From contig CACBPP010000001.1 of the NCBI GenBank assembly GCA_902541175.1, positions 260,923-324,922 of the forward strand: a stretch of 64,000 bases of DNA, in the 5' to 3' direction. The stretch comes from an uncultured SAR86 cluster bacterium. GTDB taxonomy: Bacteria; Pseudomonadota; Gammaproteobacteria; Magnimaribacterales; D2472. Position numbers and translations under genes: made by a program. Under the pieces are notes generated by a model. The model worked only from the letters and a program-made list of their open reading frames with translations, did not search any database and was not told where the DNA came from. Positions 25,348-34,018 of the stretch are shown piece after piece (position 1 is the first letter of the stretch; each line of letters begins with the position of its first letter).

Positions 25348-27630
25348 TTAATATTTAAACCTAAATTTAATAGAAAATATTTCATTGTCTGGATCTTTCC
25401 AAGGATCTTTAAAGATTTTAGAAGTCTCTCTAGTTATATTATCTTCAAAGACACTTCCTCCTTTTGTATATACCAGATATATGTAGGATAGAGGAGCAAT
25501 CTCATACTTATATCTTACTTGGAATGATGTAATTCCTTCAGAAAATGGACTTACTTCTTTATTATTATTTTTAAGGTAACCATTCTGATCAACAATTAAA
25601 CTTCTTGGATTTTTTGCTTGTAACGCTACAAATTGACTCTTTAGTCTTATCTCATGCTTTGAACCCCTATACCAATTCATATTAATAGAAATAATTTTTT
25701 GAGATAAATCATAAACAGCAAGATCATTGTTTTCTATCCAATTTAACCACTCTTTCTCGTTTCTTATTCTCGTTGAAAATCCTACTTTAAAATCATCCAC
25801 TGGATAAAAAGATCCACCTATCTTTGCATACCTTCTTTTATATCCATTGGAATCAAATGACTCATATTTATCGGCATCCTCATATCCGATCCTCCAATCA
25901 TACTCCCAGATTCCAAAACTCGGTGATTCATAATCTAAGTTAAAGCTGAAACTTCCAGTATTTTTTACATAAGGAAAATCAATATTCTTTCTTGTAATAG
26001 TTGTATCTTTTCCAGAAGTTTTTAAATCCCATGTAAACTGAAATTTTGAGGCATTTAGGAAAGTAAATTCATTTTTTTGCCCAATAGTAAATGGATTTGA
26101 ATTTCCTGAAGTGTCTGAGTCGTAATTAAAATCTATTCCTAGTTCCAGCTCCTTAATTTCTTTGCGCTTTTTAAAGTCGATTAATGTGATATTAGATCCT
26201 AGACCTATGTGAAACCAATCATTTTTTCTAAGATAACCAAAATCGTTTAACATTAGACTATCATCAAAATAGAGGAGACTACCTGATCTACTTGATAACT
26301 GTGTTGGCTTATAATTAAATTGTGATCTAAAGCCAAATCCAGACTCACCCTCTCTTTCAGATGTAATTAAATCGTTATAAGTAGTTAGCTTGTTAGATTT
26401 TACATTCGCAAAATCTATTACATTAACTGTAGCACTTTCATTTAGAAAATTATTTTCAACATGTGTTAAAAAGTAACCAATTGTTCTGTTATCAATTTTC
26501 TTTTTTGATCTTATAGCGTAAAAATCTTTTCCTTTTGTATATCTTTCATCCGACTCTTTAGCAATAAAAACTCCAAAATCTGTATTATTATTTTTTTGAG
26601 TATATCTAAGAGCGTAGTCAATATCGGTGTAATTTTTTCTTGAATCAATGCAGTCATCTTCATTTAATGATGATGAACACAAATAGCTACTTCTTGCACC
26701 AATTCTTCTAGTATTAATAATTCTATATCTATCGTAATGATTTAAATCAAACAAAGATTGATTTTCATTAAAAAAAGCGCGTTTTTCAGAATAGAAAGTT
26801 TCTTGTGCAGAAAAATTAACAATAACTTCGTCACTCTCTGCCTGACCAAAGTCTGGATTGATTGTAAGATTAATTTGTTTCCCTGTGCCAGTATTTAAAA
26901 ATATTTCTGCTCCAATCTTATCTTCATTAAAGCTTGTGACTGAGTTATGAGTTTTTGCAAGAAATGGAAAAAAATTGATCTTTCTTTTAGAAAAATTATT
27001 CACCTCTATTGTTCTTAGATTTGAAAGAAAATTTGTTCTAAACCCACTTGTCTTTGTATCATTTAGCCATAACTTTTCTTTTGCTAGATACCTATAAGTT
27101 GTAACATTAATTTTTCTTTTATTATTTGTCTCAGGCTTCATAAGAACAACATTCCAAGGTATTAAAAATTCTGAGACCCAGAAACCATCATGTTTTTTTG
27201 TTTGTGCTTCCCAATCCCCATCCCAGTCAAATTCGGGAAAACCACCCAAAGGTCTAATGCCATCTCTTTGAATATTTGCTAGGGTAACAATGAACATATA
27301 AGCTTTTGCACCATCACTGTCAAAATCAATACCAACACCGTTTTGTTCAGCATTCGCATTCCATTCATCTCGTAAAGATTTATTTGAAATCATTGAAGAA
27401 TTTTTTTGATAATTAATAAAGCCGACATATATTCCTTCTTCATTTGAAAATATCTTTGCAGTTGTTTTTACTTTTGCTGGATTAAGAGTAAAAGGGACAA
27501 CCTCATAATACTCATCTATTACGAATGCACTTTCCCACTCTGGTTCATCTAAATTCCCGTCAAGAATAATTGTCTTACCAGATATAAGTGGAATCCAGAA
27601 AATTAGAATATATTTAGCGATTGTTCTCAT
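25348..27630 (-). CDS. Outer-membrane DUF5916 protein with CBM9-like domain
   Basis: 760-residue secreted protein. A signal peptide (about residues 1-18) precedes a carbohydrate-binding-module-9-like domain (LDGNLDEPEWESAFVIDEY, FSNEEGIYVGFINYQ). The rest resembles DUF5916, a predicted beta-barrel of long amphipathic strands, and the chain ends with an aromatic residue (FRFKY) as outer-membrane proteins do. The ERRAFF-like segment SEKRAFFNENQSLFD is typical of the family. Function is not established; members are common in Bacteroidetes and some marine gammaproteobacteria. There is no TonB box or plug, so it is not a classical receptor. Confidence 0.85.
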   Translation of the reverse strand: MRTIAKYILIFWIPLISGKTIILDGNLDEPEWESAFVIDEYYEVVPFTLNPAKVKTTAKIFSNEEGIYVGFINYQKNSSMISNKSLRDEWNANAEQNGVGIDFDSDGAKAYMFIVTLANIQRDGIRPLGGFPEFDWDGDWEAQTKKHDGFWVSEFLIPWNVVLMKPETNNKRKINVTTYRYLAKEKLWLNDTKTSGFRTNFLSNLRTIEVNNFSKRKINFFPFLAKTHNSVTSFNEDKIGAEIFLNTGTGKQINLTINPDFGQAESDEVIVNFSAQETFYSEKRAFFNENQSLFDLNHYDRYRIINTRRIGARSSYLCSSSLNEDDCIDSRKNYTDIDYALRYTQKNNNTDFGVFIAKESDERYTKGKDFYAIRSKKKIDNRTIGYFLTHVENNFLNESATVNVIDFANVKSNKLTTYNDLITSEREGESGFGFRSQFNYKPTQLSSRSGSLLYFDDSLMLNDFGYLRKNDWFHIGLGSNITLIDFKKRKEIKELELGIDFNYDSDTSGNSNPFTIGQKNEFTFLNASKFQFTWDLKTSGKDTTITRKNIDFPYVKNTGSFSFNLDYESPSFGIWEYDWRIGYEDADKYESFDSNGYKRRYAKIGGSFYPVDDFKVGFSTRIRNEKEWLNWIENNDLAVYDLSQKIISINMNWYRGSKHEIRLKSQFVALQAKNPRSLIVDQNGYLKNNNKEVSPFSEGITSFQVRYKYEIAPLSYIYLVYTKGGSVFEDNITRETSKIFKDPWKDPDNEIFSIKFRFKY

Positions 27631-27652
27631 GTTTCGGCGATCATTTTATAGC

Positions 27653-28222
27653 TCAGTCATATGAAAGTACACGCGATTCTGTAATAACTAGGTCATATTT
27701 AATATCATGACTCTCGCCAAAACGTTCTTCTAAGACTTGATAATCATATCCCAGTCCAACAAAAAGAGGTCTGCATTTTTGAGACTTTAATTTTTCAAGT
27801 GTTTTATCAAAAAAACCACCTCCATATCCTAGCCTATGTCCATTCTTATCTATTCCAACAAAAGGTATGAACATAGTGTTAAGAACTTTAGGATTAATAT
27901 AGTCTTCATTCATTAGTTCATCTATGCCATATTTATTTTTTTTTAAGGTCTCACCCTCTTTGAATAAATTGAACTTCAATTCATTTTCAGAAACTATTCG
28001 AGGCATGTATATATTATTGGAGTATTTTAATAACTCATCGATTATTAGATTTGTAGGTATTTCGTTTTTATATTGAAAATAGAGAAGGGTATTTTTAGAA
28101 GATTTGATATCTATTTCTTTTAATGCATTTTTTTGAATCTGAGAATTTAACTCTTCGATATCATCCTGACAAAAAAGTTGCCCCTGCTTAAGTAGTGATT
28201 TTCTAATTTTATTTTTCACCAT
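27653..28222 (-). CDS. fau: 5-formyltetrahydrofolate cyclo-ligase
   Basis: Converts 5-formyl-THF to 5,10-methenyl-THF, recycling a storage or inhibitory folate. Features are an N-terminal basic helix (NKIRKSLLKQ), FIPFVGIDKNGHRLGYGGGFFDK, which is the substrate and ATP-binding motif, and GLGYDYQVLEERF near the end. The start at 28222 (MVKNKIRK) is preferred to 28243, giving 189 residues. It lies just downstream of 6S RNA on the same strand; the zapA-ssrS-fau order is conserved in gammaproteobacteria, where fau is cotranscribed with 6S RNA. Confidence 0.93.
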   Translation of the reverse strand: MVKNKIRKSLLKQGQLFCQDDIEELNSQIQKNALKEIDIKSSKNTLLYFQYKNEIPTNLIIDELLKYSNNIYMPRIVSENELKFNLFKEGETLKKNKYGIDELMNEDYINPKVLNTMFIPFVGIDKNGHRLGYGGGFFDKTLEKLKSQKCRPLFVGLGYDYQVLEERFGESHDIKYDLVITESRVLSYD

Positions 28223-28234
28223 AATAATTGCAGA

Positions 28235-28409
28235 GGCTAGCAAACCAGATCACCGCTATGTGCTATACCTGAACCGAAAGTTCAGGTGGTGAACATCTTG
28301 TCAAATCAGGCTTCCCTTAATGGTAATGCTCAACAATGACAGTGGAAAATCACCTATTTAATAGTATCGGTTCAAATTTATTAACACATTGGCTAATGAA
28401 CCAGAATGT
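28235..28409 (-). ncRNA. ssrS: 6S RNA
   Basis: Regulatory RNA that binds sigma-70 RNA polymerase by mimicking an open promoter. On the minus strand the 3' half carries a hairpin with arms CCTGAAC/GTTCAGG (28268-28286), corresponding to the E. coli GAACC/GGUUC stem. It is preceded by GAAGCCT and GTTCACC segments and followed by GCGGTGATCTGG, all in the E. coli order. The 5' ATGTGTT can pair with 3' AGCACAT to form the closing stem. A TATACT box at 28416-28421 sets the 5' end near 28409. The position between zapA and fau is diagnostic. Ends are approximate. Confidence 0.9.
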
Positions 28410-28446
28410 TATAGAAGTATAATTTAGATAGGATTTAAGTTAAAGA

Positions 28447-28713
28447 TTATTTTTGAAGTACTTTCTCTATTTTTTTAATAAGTTTAGAGTAATCAACACT
28501 TTCTTTTTTAGTAGATTTAGAATCATCATTTAGGAGCTTATTAGAAAGAGTTAATCCTGCAATTATCAGAGCATTATTTTTATCATTTATATTATCTAAC
28601 TCCTCATTTAATAAGGCGGCTGCTTTTATTAAATTATCTTTTTCTTTAGGTGGACATGCGATGGTTAAATCTCTTCCAAATATTCTGAGAGCTACGGTTT
28701 CAACTTTACTCAT
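28447..28713 (-). CDS. zapA: Cell division protein ZapA
   Basis: Small Z-ring-associated protein that bundles FtsZ filaments. The 88 residues open with the family pattern ETVALRIFGRDLTIACPP, followed by the helix LIKAAALLNEELD and NALIIAGLTLSNKLL. E. coli ZapA is 109 residues, so the C-terminal coiled coil is short. It overlaps the upstream coiled-coil gene by 8 nt, and 6S RNA follows downstream. Confidence 0.92.
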   Translation of the reverse strand: MSKVETVALRIFGRDLTIACPPKEKDNLIKAAALLNEELDNINDKNNALIIAGLTLSNKLLNDDSKSTKKESVDYSKLIKKIEKVLQK

Positions 28714-28900
28714 TAGTGGCCTTCTTTAAATCTCTTTCCAAACGAGATATTTCTTTTCTGTGAAGAACTTTATCTTTTTTCCATTCCCTTTCTCTTTTTA
28801 CATATGAATCAATAATTCCTTTTTGCTCTTCGAACCTTTTAATTAAAAGATCAATCCTCTTTTCTAAATCTTTTGAACTTAACTCATTGTTTTTAGGCAT
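28706..28900 (-). CDS. TIGR02449-type coiled-coil protein (ZapB-like)
   Basis: 64 residues, almost entirely charged heptad-like coiled coil (KDLEKRIDLLIKRFEEQK, EISRLERDLKK). No membrane segment. A short coiled-coil protein of the TIGR02449 type sits immediately upstream of zapA in pseudomonads and relatives, and position, size and composition fit that family here. A role beside ZapA in cell division is likely but inferred. It is the first gene of the zapA-ssrS-fau run; a TAGAAT box lies 12 nt before its ATG. Confidence 0.75.
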   Translation of the reverse strand: MPKNNELSSKDLEKRIDLLIKRFEEQKGIIDSYVKREREWKKDKVLHRKEISRLERDLKKATNE

Positions 28901-28962
28901 TTTTATAGTTTAATTCTACTTTAATGAATTGGAAAGTTACTTTAAATAAGTAAAATACACAC

Positions 28963-30258
28963 ATGGATAATGCAATTTACAAAAGCAGAAGAATCAATCT
29001 ATCAGAAAAACTACCTAAGAATTCGGTTTTATTGATTCCCGGTGCTAATACTCAGTATAGAAATGCTGATTCAGCATATGCGTTCAGACAGGATAGTAAT
29101 TTTTATTATTTATCTGGATTTTGTGAGCCCGATTCTTTGATGGCCATAATTAATAACGATGATGGAATAAATTCTATAATTTTTGTACCTCCTAAAGATA
29201 AATTAAAAGAAATTTGGGATGGCCATAGGGCAGGTCCAATAGGAGCTGTAAAAGAATTTTTATTTGATAAGGCATACGATAATTCTGAAATAGATAATAT
29301 GATGCCTGAAATTCTTTTTGGATGTGATCAAGTTTTATATCCTATTGGAAAAAAAGATGGCTTTGATCAAAAAGTAATAGATTGGACTACTGAGGCAAGC
29401 TCTAAAGATAGACACAGTAAATCTATTAATATTTTGGATGCGTCGTCCACGATAGGGAATGCTCGATTAATAAAAGATGATCACGAAATTAGTCTTATTA
29501 AGAAAGCCTGTGATATTTCCGCAGAAGCTCATATTGAGGCAATGAAAAATGTAAAAAATGCAGAGTCTGAACAAAGCATTGAAAGCTTGTATGTTTACGA
29601 ATTTTCAAAAAGAGGTGGAAGATTCCCAGCCTATACTCCAATTGTTGCTGGTGGTGAAAATGCCTGTGTTCTTCATTATATTGAGAACAATAAGAAACTT
29701 AATAAAAATGAACTTCTTTTGGTTGATGCTGGTTGTGAATATGAAATGTATGCTTCTGATATTACAAGAACTTACCCAATTAGCGGAAAATTTTCAAAGG
29801 AACAACTTGAGATTTACAAAATAGTTCTTGATGCAATGAATTCTGCAATTGATAAGGTGAAAGACGGCAACAATATTATGGAGCCCCAACAAATTTCTGA
29901 AAAAATAATTACAAACGGTTTAGTAGAGCTTGGTTTATTGCATGGTGATCCTGAAGAACTGCATAAAAAAGGAGCTTTTAAGGACTTCTATATGCATAAA
30001 ATAGGTCACTGGCTAGGCCTTGATGTCCATGATGCTGGAGATTATATGGAAGGAGATGACTTTATGAAGTTTAAACCAGGCATGATAACTACTATCGAAC
30101 CTGGCATTTATATTAGTCGTTCAATGGATGTAGATGACAAATGGAAAGGTATTGGAATAAGAATAGAAGATGATATTTTGGTAACAAAAGATGGAAATGA
30201 AAACCTAACCAAGAAAGTTCCATCTGATCCTGCTGAGATTGAATCATTAATGTCTTAA
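28963..30258 (+). CDS. pepP: Xaa-Pro aminopeptidase
   Basis: Cytoplasmic M24 metallopeptidase releasing N-terminal residues before proline. The 431 residues have an N-terminal creatinase-like domain and a C-terminal pita-bread domain with the dimetal ligands in VDAGCEYEMYASDITRTYP (two Asp), HKIGHWLGLDVHD (His), TTIEPGIYI (Glu) and GIRIEDDI (Glu). Length fits E. coli PepP (441). A TAAAAT box at 28951-28956 lies 6 nt before the ATG without any Shine-Dalgarno. Followed by a ubiH-like gene, as in many gammaproteobacteria. Confidence 0.96.
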   Translation: MDNAIYKSRRINLSEKLPKNSVLLIPGANTQYRNADSAYAFRQDSNFYYLSGFCEPDSLMAIINNDDGINSIIFVPPKDKLKEIWDGHRAGPIGAVKEFLFDKAYDNSEIDNMMPEILFGCDQVLYPIGKKDGFDQKVIDWTTEASSKDRHSKSINILDASSTIGNARLIKDDHEISLIKKACDISAEAHIEAMKNVKNAESEQSIESLYVYEFSKRGGRFPAYTPIVAGGENACVLHYIENNKKLNKNELLLVDAGCEYEMYASDITRTYPISGKFSKEQLEIYKIVLDAMNSAIDKVKDGNNIMEPQQISEKIITNGLVELGLLHGDPEELHKKGAFKDFYMHKIGHWLGLDVHDAGDYMEGDDFMKFKPGMITTIEPGIYISRSMDVDDKWKGIGIRIEDDILVTKDGNENLTKKVPSDPAEIESLMS

Positions 30259-30262
30259 TACT

Positions 30263-31420
30263 GTGAATCCGGTAGTTACAATATCTGGTGGTGGAATAAT
30301 CGGAAACTATATTTCATCTAGACTCAGTAAAAATAACATAGAATCGTTAATAATTGAGAGGTCAAAAAGTCAAAATGTTATTAACGAAAACATAAGAACA
30401 TTAACTCTTAATTCATTTTCGAAAAAACTTTTAGATGATTTAGGCATAAAAGTTCCTTTCGCTCCAATAAAAGAAATAAGTGTATTTGATGGTGATGGAT
30501 CTGGAAGTATTCATTTCTCTTCAAAAGAAATAAATGAAGAAAATCTATCTTATGTAGTTTTTTTTAATGACCTTCAAGAAAAGCTGCAAGACCACAGAGA
30601 CCACCAAGTTTTTTTTGAAAATCAAATCGAGGAGATCTTTCAAGATAATGAAAACAATTGTTCAGAATTAAAACTATCAAATCAAGAAAAAATTAAAACA
30701 AAGTTTATTGCAGGCTGTGATGGAAGAAATTCAAATGTAGCCAAGATAGCAAAATTAAATGAGAAAAAATCTAGCTATAATCAAACAGCGATCACATTTA
30801 CAGCAAGTTGTGAAATTAAAGATGAATATTTAGCTCATCAAATATTCTCAGATAAAGGAATTTTTGCAATTATGCCTTTGCCTGAAAATGATGATAAATC
30901 CACACATACTATTGTTTGGTCTGTGGATAATGAAAATCTTCGTGATATTGAAATTAAAGATTATGTTAAAAACAACATTTCTTATTTTGAACAAAAGCTC
31001 TCAACAAAAATTGATATTAATTCATCAATATTAACCTTTAAGCTTTTTAGTCATCATTTTGAAAACTATATTTCAGGGCATGTTGTTCTTGTTGGTGATG
31101 CAGCTCATTCCATACACCCATTAGCAGGGCAAGGTATAAATTTAGGATTTGCAGATGCAGACGCTCTATGTGAAGAAATAATAAGTTCATATGAAAAATC
31201 TATGCATATTGATCAAGCTTTAACGCTTAAAAGATATGAAATTAGAAGAAAAAATATGAATCTACTTATGCTGAAATCTATGGATTTTTTTGTAAATCTT
31301 TTTGGTTCAAAAAATTTATATATAAAGCTACTTAGAAATTTTGGACTGTCTGGAGTAAATAAAGCACAGTTTTTAAAAAAGTTTTTTATTAATCATGCTG
31401 CTGGAAAGAATAAGCTATAA
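30263..31420 (+). CDS. UbiH/UbiI-family FAD-dependent monooxygenase
   Basis: 385-residue flavoprotein hydroxylase probably acting on the ubiquinone ring. It shows the N-terminal FAD motif SGGGIIGNYISSRL, the middle GCDGRNSNVAK (DG motif), and the C-terminal VGDAAHSIHPLAGQGINLGF. The start is a GTG 4 nt after pepP ends. The pepP neighbour suggests UbiH (C4 hydroxylation), but relatives UbiI, UbiF and UbiM have the same fold and motifs and cannot be separated by eye; streamlined genomes may use one enzyme for several positions. Confidence 0.88.
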   Translation: MNPVVTISGGGIIGNYISSRLSKNNIESLIIERSKSQNVINENIRTLTLNSFSKKLLDDLGIKVPFAPIKEISVFDGDGSGSIHFSSKEINEENLSYVVFFNDLQEKLQDHRDHQVFFENQIEEIFQDNENNCSELKLSNQEKIKTKFIAGCDGRNSNVAKIAKLNEKKSSYNQTAITFTASCEIKDEYLAHQIFSDKGIFAIMPLPENDDKSTHTIVWSVDNENLRDIEIKDYVKNNISYFEQKLSTKIDINSSILTFKLFSHHFENYISGHVVLVGDAAHSIHPLAGQGINLGFADADALCEEIISSYEKSMHIDQALTLKRYEIRRKNMNLLMLKSMDFFVNLFGSKNLYIKLLRNFGLSGVNKAQFLKKFFINHAAGKNKL

Positions 31421-31466
31421 TTTATTTAGCACACCTTAAAGTAACTCAAATCAAATGAGGCATAAA

Positions 31467-32465
31467 ATGAAGAAAATTTCGATATTACTTTCTGTGCTTT
31501 TACTAATTTCATGCGCAAATGAAAATGAAATAGAAGAACTTACAATTTACACATCTAGACAACCACAACTATTAGAACCAATCATTGAGGACTTCTATGA
31601 TGATACAGGCATCAAAGTGAATTTATTATCAGGAAATGCTCAAGAGCTTATGGAAAGAATTGATATTGAAGGCAATGATTCAATGGCAGATATTTTTATG
31701 ACAGTTGATGCAGGAGTCTTATGGCAAGCAGCCGAAAGAGATATTTTCTTCAAAGTTGACTCAGAAATATTAGAGAGAAATGTACCTTCATATCTTAAAG
31801 ATCCTGAAAATAAATGGTTTGGCCTTTCAAAAAGAGCAAGAACAATTGTATTCTCAAGTGATCAATTTGCATCAGATGATTTTTCTACATATGAAGATTT
31901 AGCTGACCCTAAGTGGAAGGGAAAACTATGTTTAAGAACGTCAAAAAAAGTCTACAACAGATCTCTTATAGCAAGCATGATTGATGAATATGGTTTCGAT
32001 CAAGCAAAAGAAGTTGTATCTGGTTGGATTTCAAACTTAGCAACTGAAGTTTTTTCAAACGATACAAATGCTTTGAAAGCTGTATCAAGTGGACAATGTG
32101 GGATGACTATTGTGAATACATATTATTTAGCAAGACTGTTGGATGATCCGCAATACGATAATTTGAATCTATTTTGGGCAAATCAGAATGACAGAGGAGT
32201 GCATGTAAATATATCTGGAGCCGGGATTGTTAAAACTTCAAAAAACAAGGAAAACGCTATTTCTCTTTTAGAGTATCTTTCATCTGATAGAGCCCAAAAT
32301 TTTTATGCTTCAGCAAATAAAGAATACCCAGTATTGATTGGAGCTAAAGTGCATGAGTCTATTCAGGAATGGGGAGATTTCAATGAAGATAATATTAATG
32401 TCAGTAAATTAGGTTCTTTGCAGAAACAAGCTGTTTTATTAGCTCAAGAAGTTGGATATAAATGA
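31467..32465 (+). CDS. Iron(III) ABC transporter substrate-binding lipoprotein
   Basis: 332-residue FbpA/FutA-like periplasmic binding protein. The N-terminus is a lipoprotein signal with lipobox LISC. The mature part begins ELTIYTSRQPQLLEPII, typical of iron-binding proteins, and NTYYLARLL contains the paired tyrosines that coordinate Fe(III) in the family. The start at 31467 is preferred to 31455, because a GAGG ribosome binding site overlaps the upstream ATG at suitable spacing. No permease or ATPase gene is adjacent, so its partners must lie elsewhere. No clear Fur box was found upstream. Confidence 0.88.
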   Translation: MKKISILLSVLLLISCANENEIEELTIYTSRQPQLLEPIIEDFYDDTGIKVNLLSGNAQELMERIDIEGNDSMADIFMTVDAGVLWQAAERDIFFKVDSEILERNVPSYLKDPENKWFGLSKRARTIVFSSDQFASDDFSTYEDLADPKWKGKLCLRTSKKVYNRSLIASMIDEYGFDQAKEVVSGWISNLATEVFSNDTNALKAVSSGQCGMTIVNTYYLARLLDDPQYDNLNLFWANQNDRGVHVNISGAGIVKTSKNKENAISLLEYLSSDRAQNFYASANKEYPVLIGAKVHESIQEWGDFNEDNINVSKLGSLQKQAVLLAQEVGYK

Positions 32466-32472
32466 TATCTAA

Positions 32473-32709
32473 TTAGACTTTTTCGCCGCGGGCTCTTATT
32501 TCTTTAAGAACTTGGCTTATACCTTTTTTATCGATAATTCGCATACCTTTGGCAGATACTTTTAGATTTACAAATCTATTTTCAGATTCAACCCAAAATT
32601 TATGCGAATGTAGATTAGGAAAGAACTTTCTTTTAGTTCTATTATTAGCGTGAGAAACGTTATTTCCTGTCTGAGGAATCTTTCCTGTTACTTGGCATTT
32701 TTTACTCAT
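32473..32709 (-). CDS. rpmB: Ribosomal protein bL28
   Basis: Large-subunit protein of 78 residues with the conserved opening [21 protein letters not shown], then [20 protein letters not shown]. Length equals that of E. coli L28. The usual partner rpmG (L33) is not next to it; the gene stands alone between two plus-strand genes. A TATAAA box about 11 nt before the ATG suggests a very short leader. Confidence 0.97.
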   Translation of the reverse strand: MSKKCQVTGKIPQTGNNVSHANNRTKRKFFPNLHSHKFWVESENRFVNLKVSAKGMRIIDKKGISQVLKEIRARGEKV

Positions 32710-32750
32710 AGAAACGCGATTTTATAGAACAGAAGCCGACATATCAATAC

Positions 32751-32756
32751 TATAAT
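32751..32756 (+). promoter_or_regulatory. -10 box (TATAAT) of the sixA-dut unit
   Basis: Perfect TATAAT, 9 nt before the sixA ATG at 32766. Predicted transcription begins about two bases before the start codon, and no Shine-Dalgarno is present. The -35 region has no good match. Confidence 0.5.
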
Positions 32757-32765
32757 GAATTAAAT

Positions 32766-33260
32766 ATGAAAGAAATATATGTACTTAGACACGCTAAATC
32801 TTCATGGGACAATTCAAATCTTAGCGATTTTGAAAGACCTCTTGCAGATAGAGGCATTAGTGATGCAAAGAAGATGTCTAAATTTTTAAAAGATATGGAT
32901 TTAAAGATAGATAAGGTTTTATGTTCAAATGCTTTAAGAGCAAAAGAAACATTTGACTTAACTGCTGATGGTTTTAATTTTGAAATTGATAAAGCAACCT
33001 ATACAGACAGACTATATTTTGGTGATACAACTAATATTATTGAGGGCTTGAAAGAGCTAGATGAAAGCTTAAAAAATATTTTAATAGTTGGACATAATCC
33101 TACGCTTCATTATTTAGTAGAATTATTAACTAATAAACCAATTGAGAGATTTACAACATGTAATTTAGCAATAATTTCTCATGATGGTGAATGGATTTCA
33201 TTAAGCTCACAACAATGTAGACTAAGATCATTAATTAAACCAAAGGAACTTAGAAATTGA
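32766..33260 (+). CDS. sixA: SixA-type histidine phosphatase
   Basis: 164-residue histidine-phosphatase-superfamily protein. The catalytic RHAK motif is in [12 protein letters not shown] at the N-terminus and the second histidine in [11 protein letters not shown]. coli SixA dephosphorylates a phosphohistidine in the PtsN-dependent nitrogen PTS; the substrate here is not shown. It overlaps dut by 4 nt. The symbol is assigned by family resemblance only. Confidence 0.82.
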   Translation: MKEIYVLRHAKSSWDNSNLSDFERPLADRGISDAKKMSKFLKDMDLKIDKVLCSNALRAKETFDLTADGFNFEIDKATYTDRLYFGDTTNIIEGLKELDESLKNILIVGHNPTLHYLVELLTNKPIERFTTCNLAIISHDGEWISLSSQQCRLRSLIKPKELRN

Positions 33261-33712
33261 AAAAGGTTAAAGTCAAAATATTGAATAAACTTATTGGCAA
33301 TGAAATACCTATACCCAAATACGAGACTAAAGGTTCTGCAGGCTTAGATCTTAGAGCATGCATAAAAGATAAATTAATACTGAAACCAGGAAAAACTCAA
33401 ATGATTCCAATGGGATTTGCAATGCATCTTGAGGATGAGAAATTAGCAGCTCTGGTTGTTCCAAGATCAGGCCTTGGTTCAAAACACGGGATAGTGCTTG
33501 GTAATTTAGTTGGATTGATAGACTCTGATTATCAAGGTGAATTAATGGTTCCTGCATGGAATAGATCAAAGAACGAATTTGTAATTAATTCTGGCGATCG
33601 AATTGCTCAAATGATAATAGTGCCAATAGTTCAAGCAAATTTTGAAATAGTTGAAGATTTCGAAAAATCAGAAAGGGGTACTAAAGGTTTTGGCAGTTCA
33701 GGTATAGACTAA
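33257..33712 (+). CDS. dut: Deoxyuridine 5'-triphosphate nucleotidohydrolase
   Basis: Hydrolyses dUTP to dUMP, keeping uracil out of DNA and supplying thymidylate synthesis. All five trimeric dUTPase motifs are visible in order: [45 protein letters not shown], and the C-terminal [10 protein letters not shown]. The 151 residues equal the usual bacterial length. The start is a TTG overlapping the sixA stop (TTGA). It converges on rpmE with 2 nt between stops. Confidence 0.96.
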   Translation: MKKVKVKILNKLIGNEIPIPKYETKGSAGLDLRACIKDKLILKPGKTQMIPMGFAMHLEDEKLAALVVPRSGLGSKHGIVLGNLVGLIDSDYQGELMVPAWNRSKNEFVINSGDRIAQMIIVPIVQANFEIVEDFEKSERGTKGFGSSGID

Positions 33713-33714
33713 AT

Positions 33715-33960
33715 TTATTTCTTCTTACCAAATCTTTCTTCGAACTTTTGAACTCTTCCACCGGTATCAATAATCTTTTGTTTACCAGTATAAAAAGGAT
33801 GTGAGGCGGAAGAAACCTCAACGGTGTAGTATGGATACTCCTTTCCTTCCCATTCCTTTGTTTTATCTGTTTTCAGAGTAGAGCGAAGTAAAAAATATTC
33901 ATCCACACTGATATCATGGAATAGAACTTCGCGGTATTCAGGATGTATATCTTTTTTCAT
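33715..33960 (-). CDS. rpmE2: Ribosomal protein bL31, type B
   Basis: 81 residues beginning [16 protein letters not shown] and ending [15 protein letters not shown]. It lacks the CxxC zinc-binding cysteines of the zinc-containing L31 form, so it is the cysteine-free type B paralog. In organisms with both, this form is induced by zinc starvation through Zur; whether a second rpmE exists here cannot be seen. No Zur-like operator was recognised. A TATATT box lies 5 nt before the ATG. Confidence 0.95.
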   Translation of the reverse strand: MKKDIHPEYREVLFHDISVDEYFLLRSTLKTDKTKEWEGKEYPYYTVEVSSASHPFYTGKQKIIDTGGRVQKFEERFGKKK

Positions 33961-34018
33961 AATAAAATATATTTAGGATGAGAACTATATCAAAAATTAA
34001 ATCCATTACAATTAAAAA

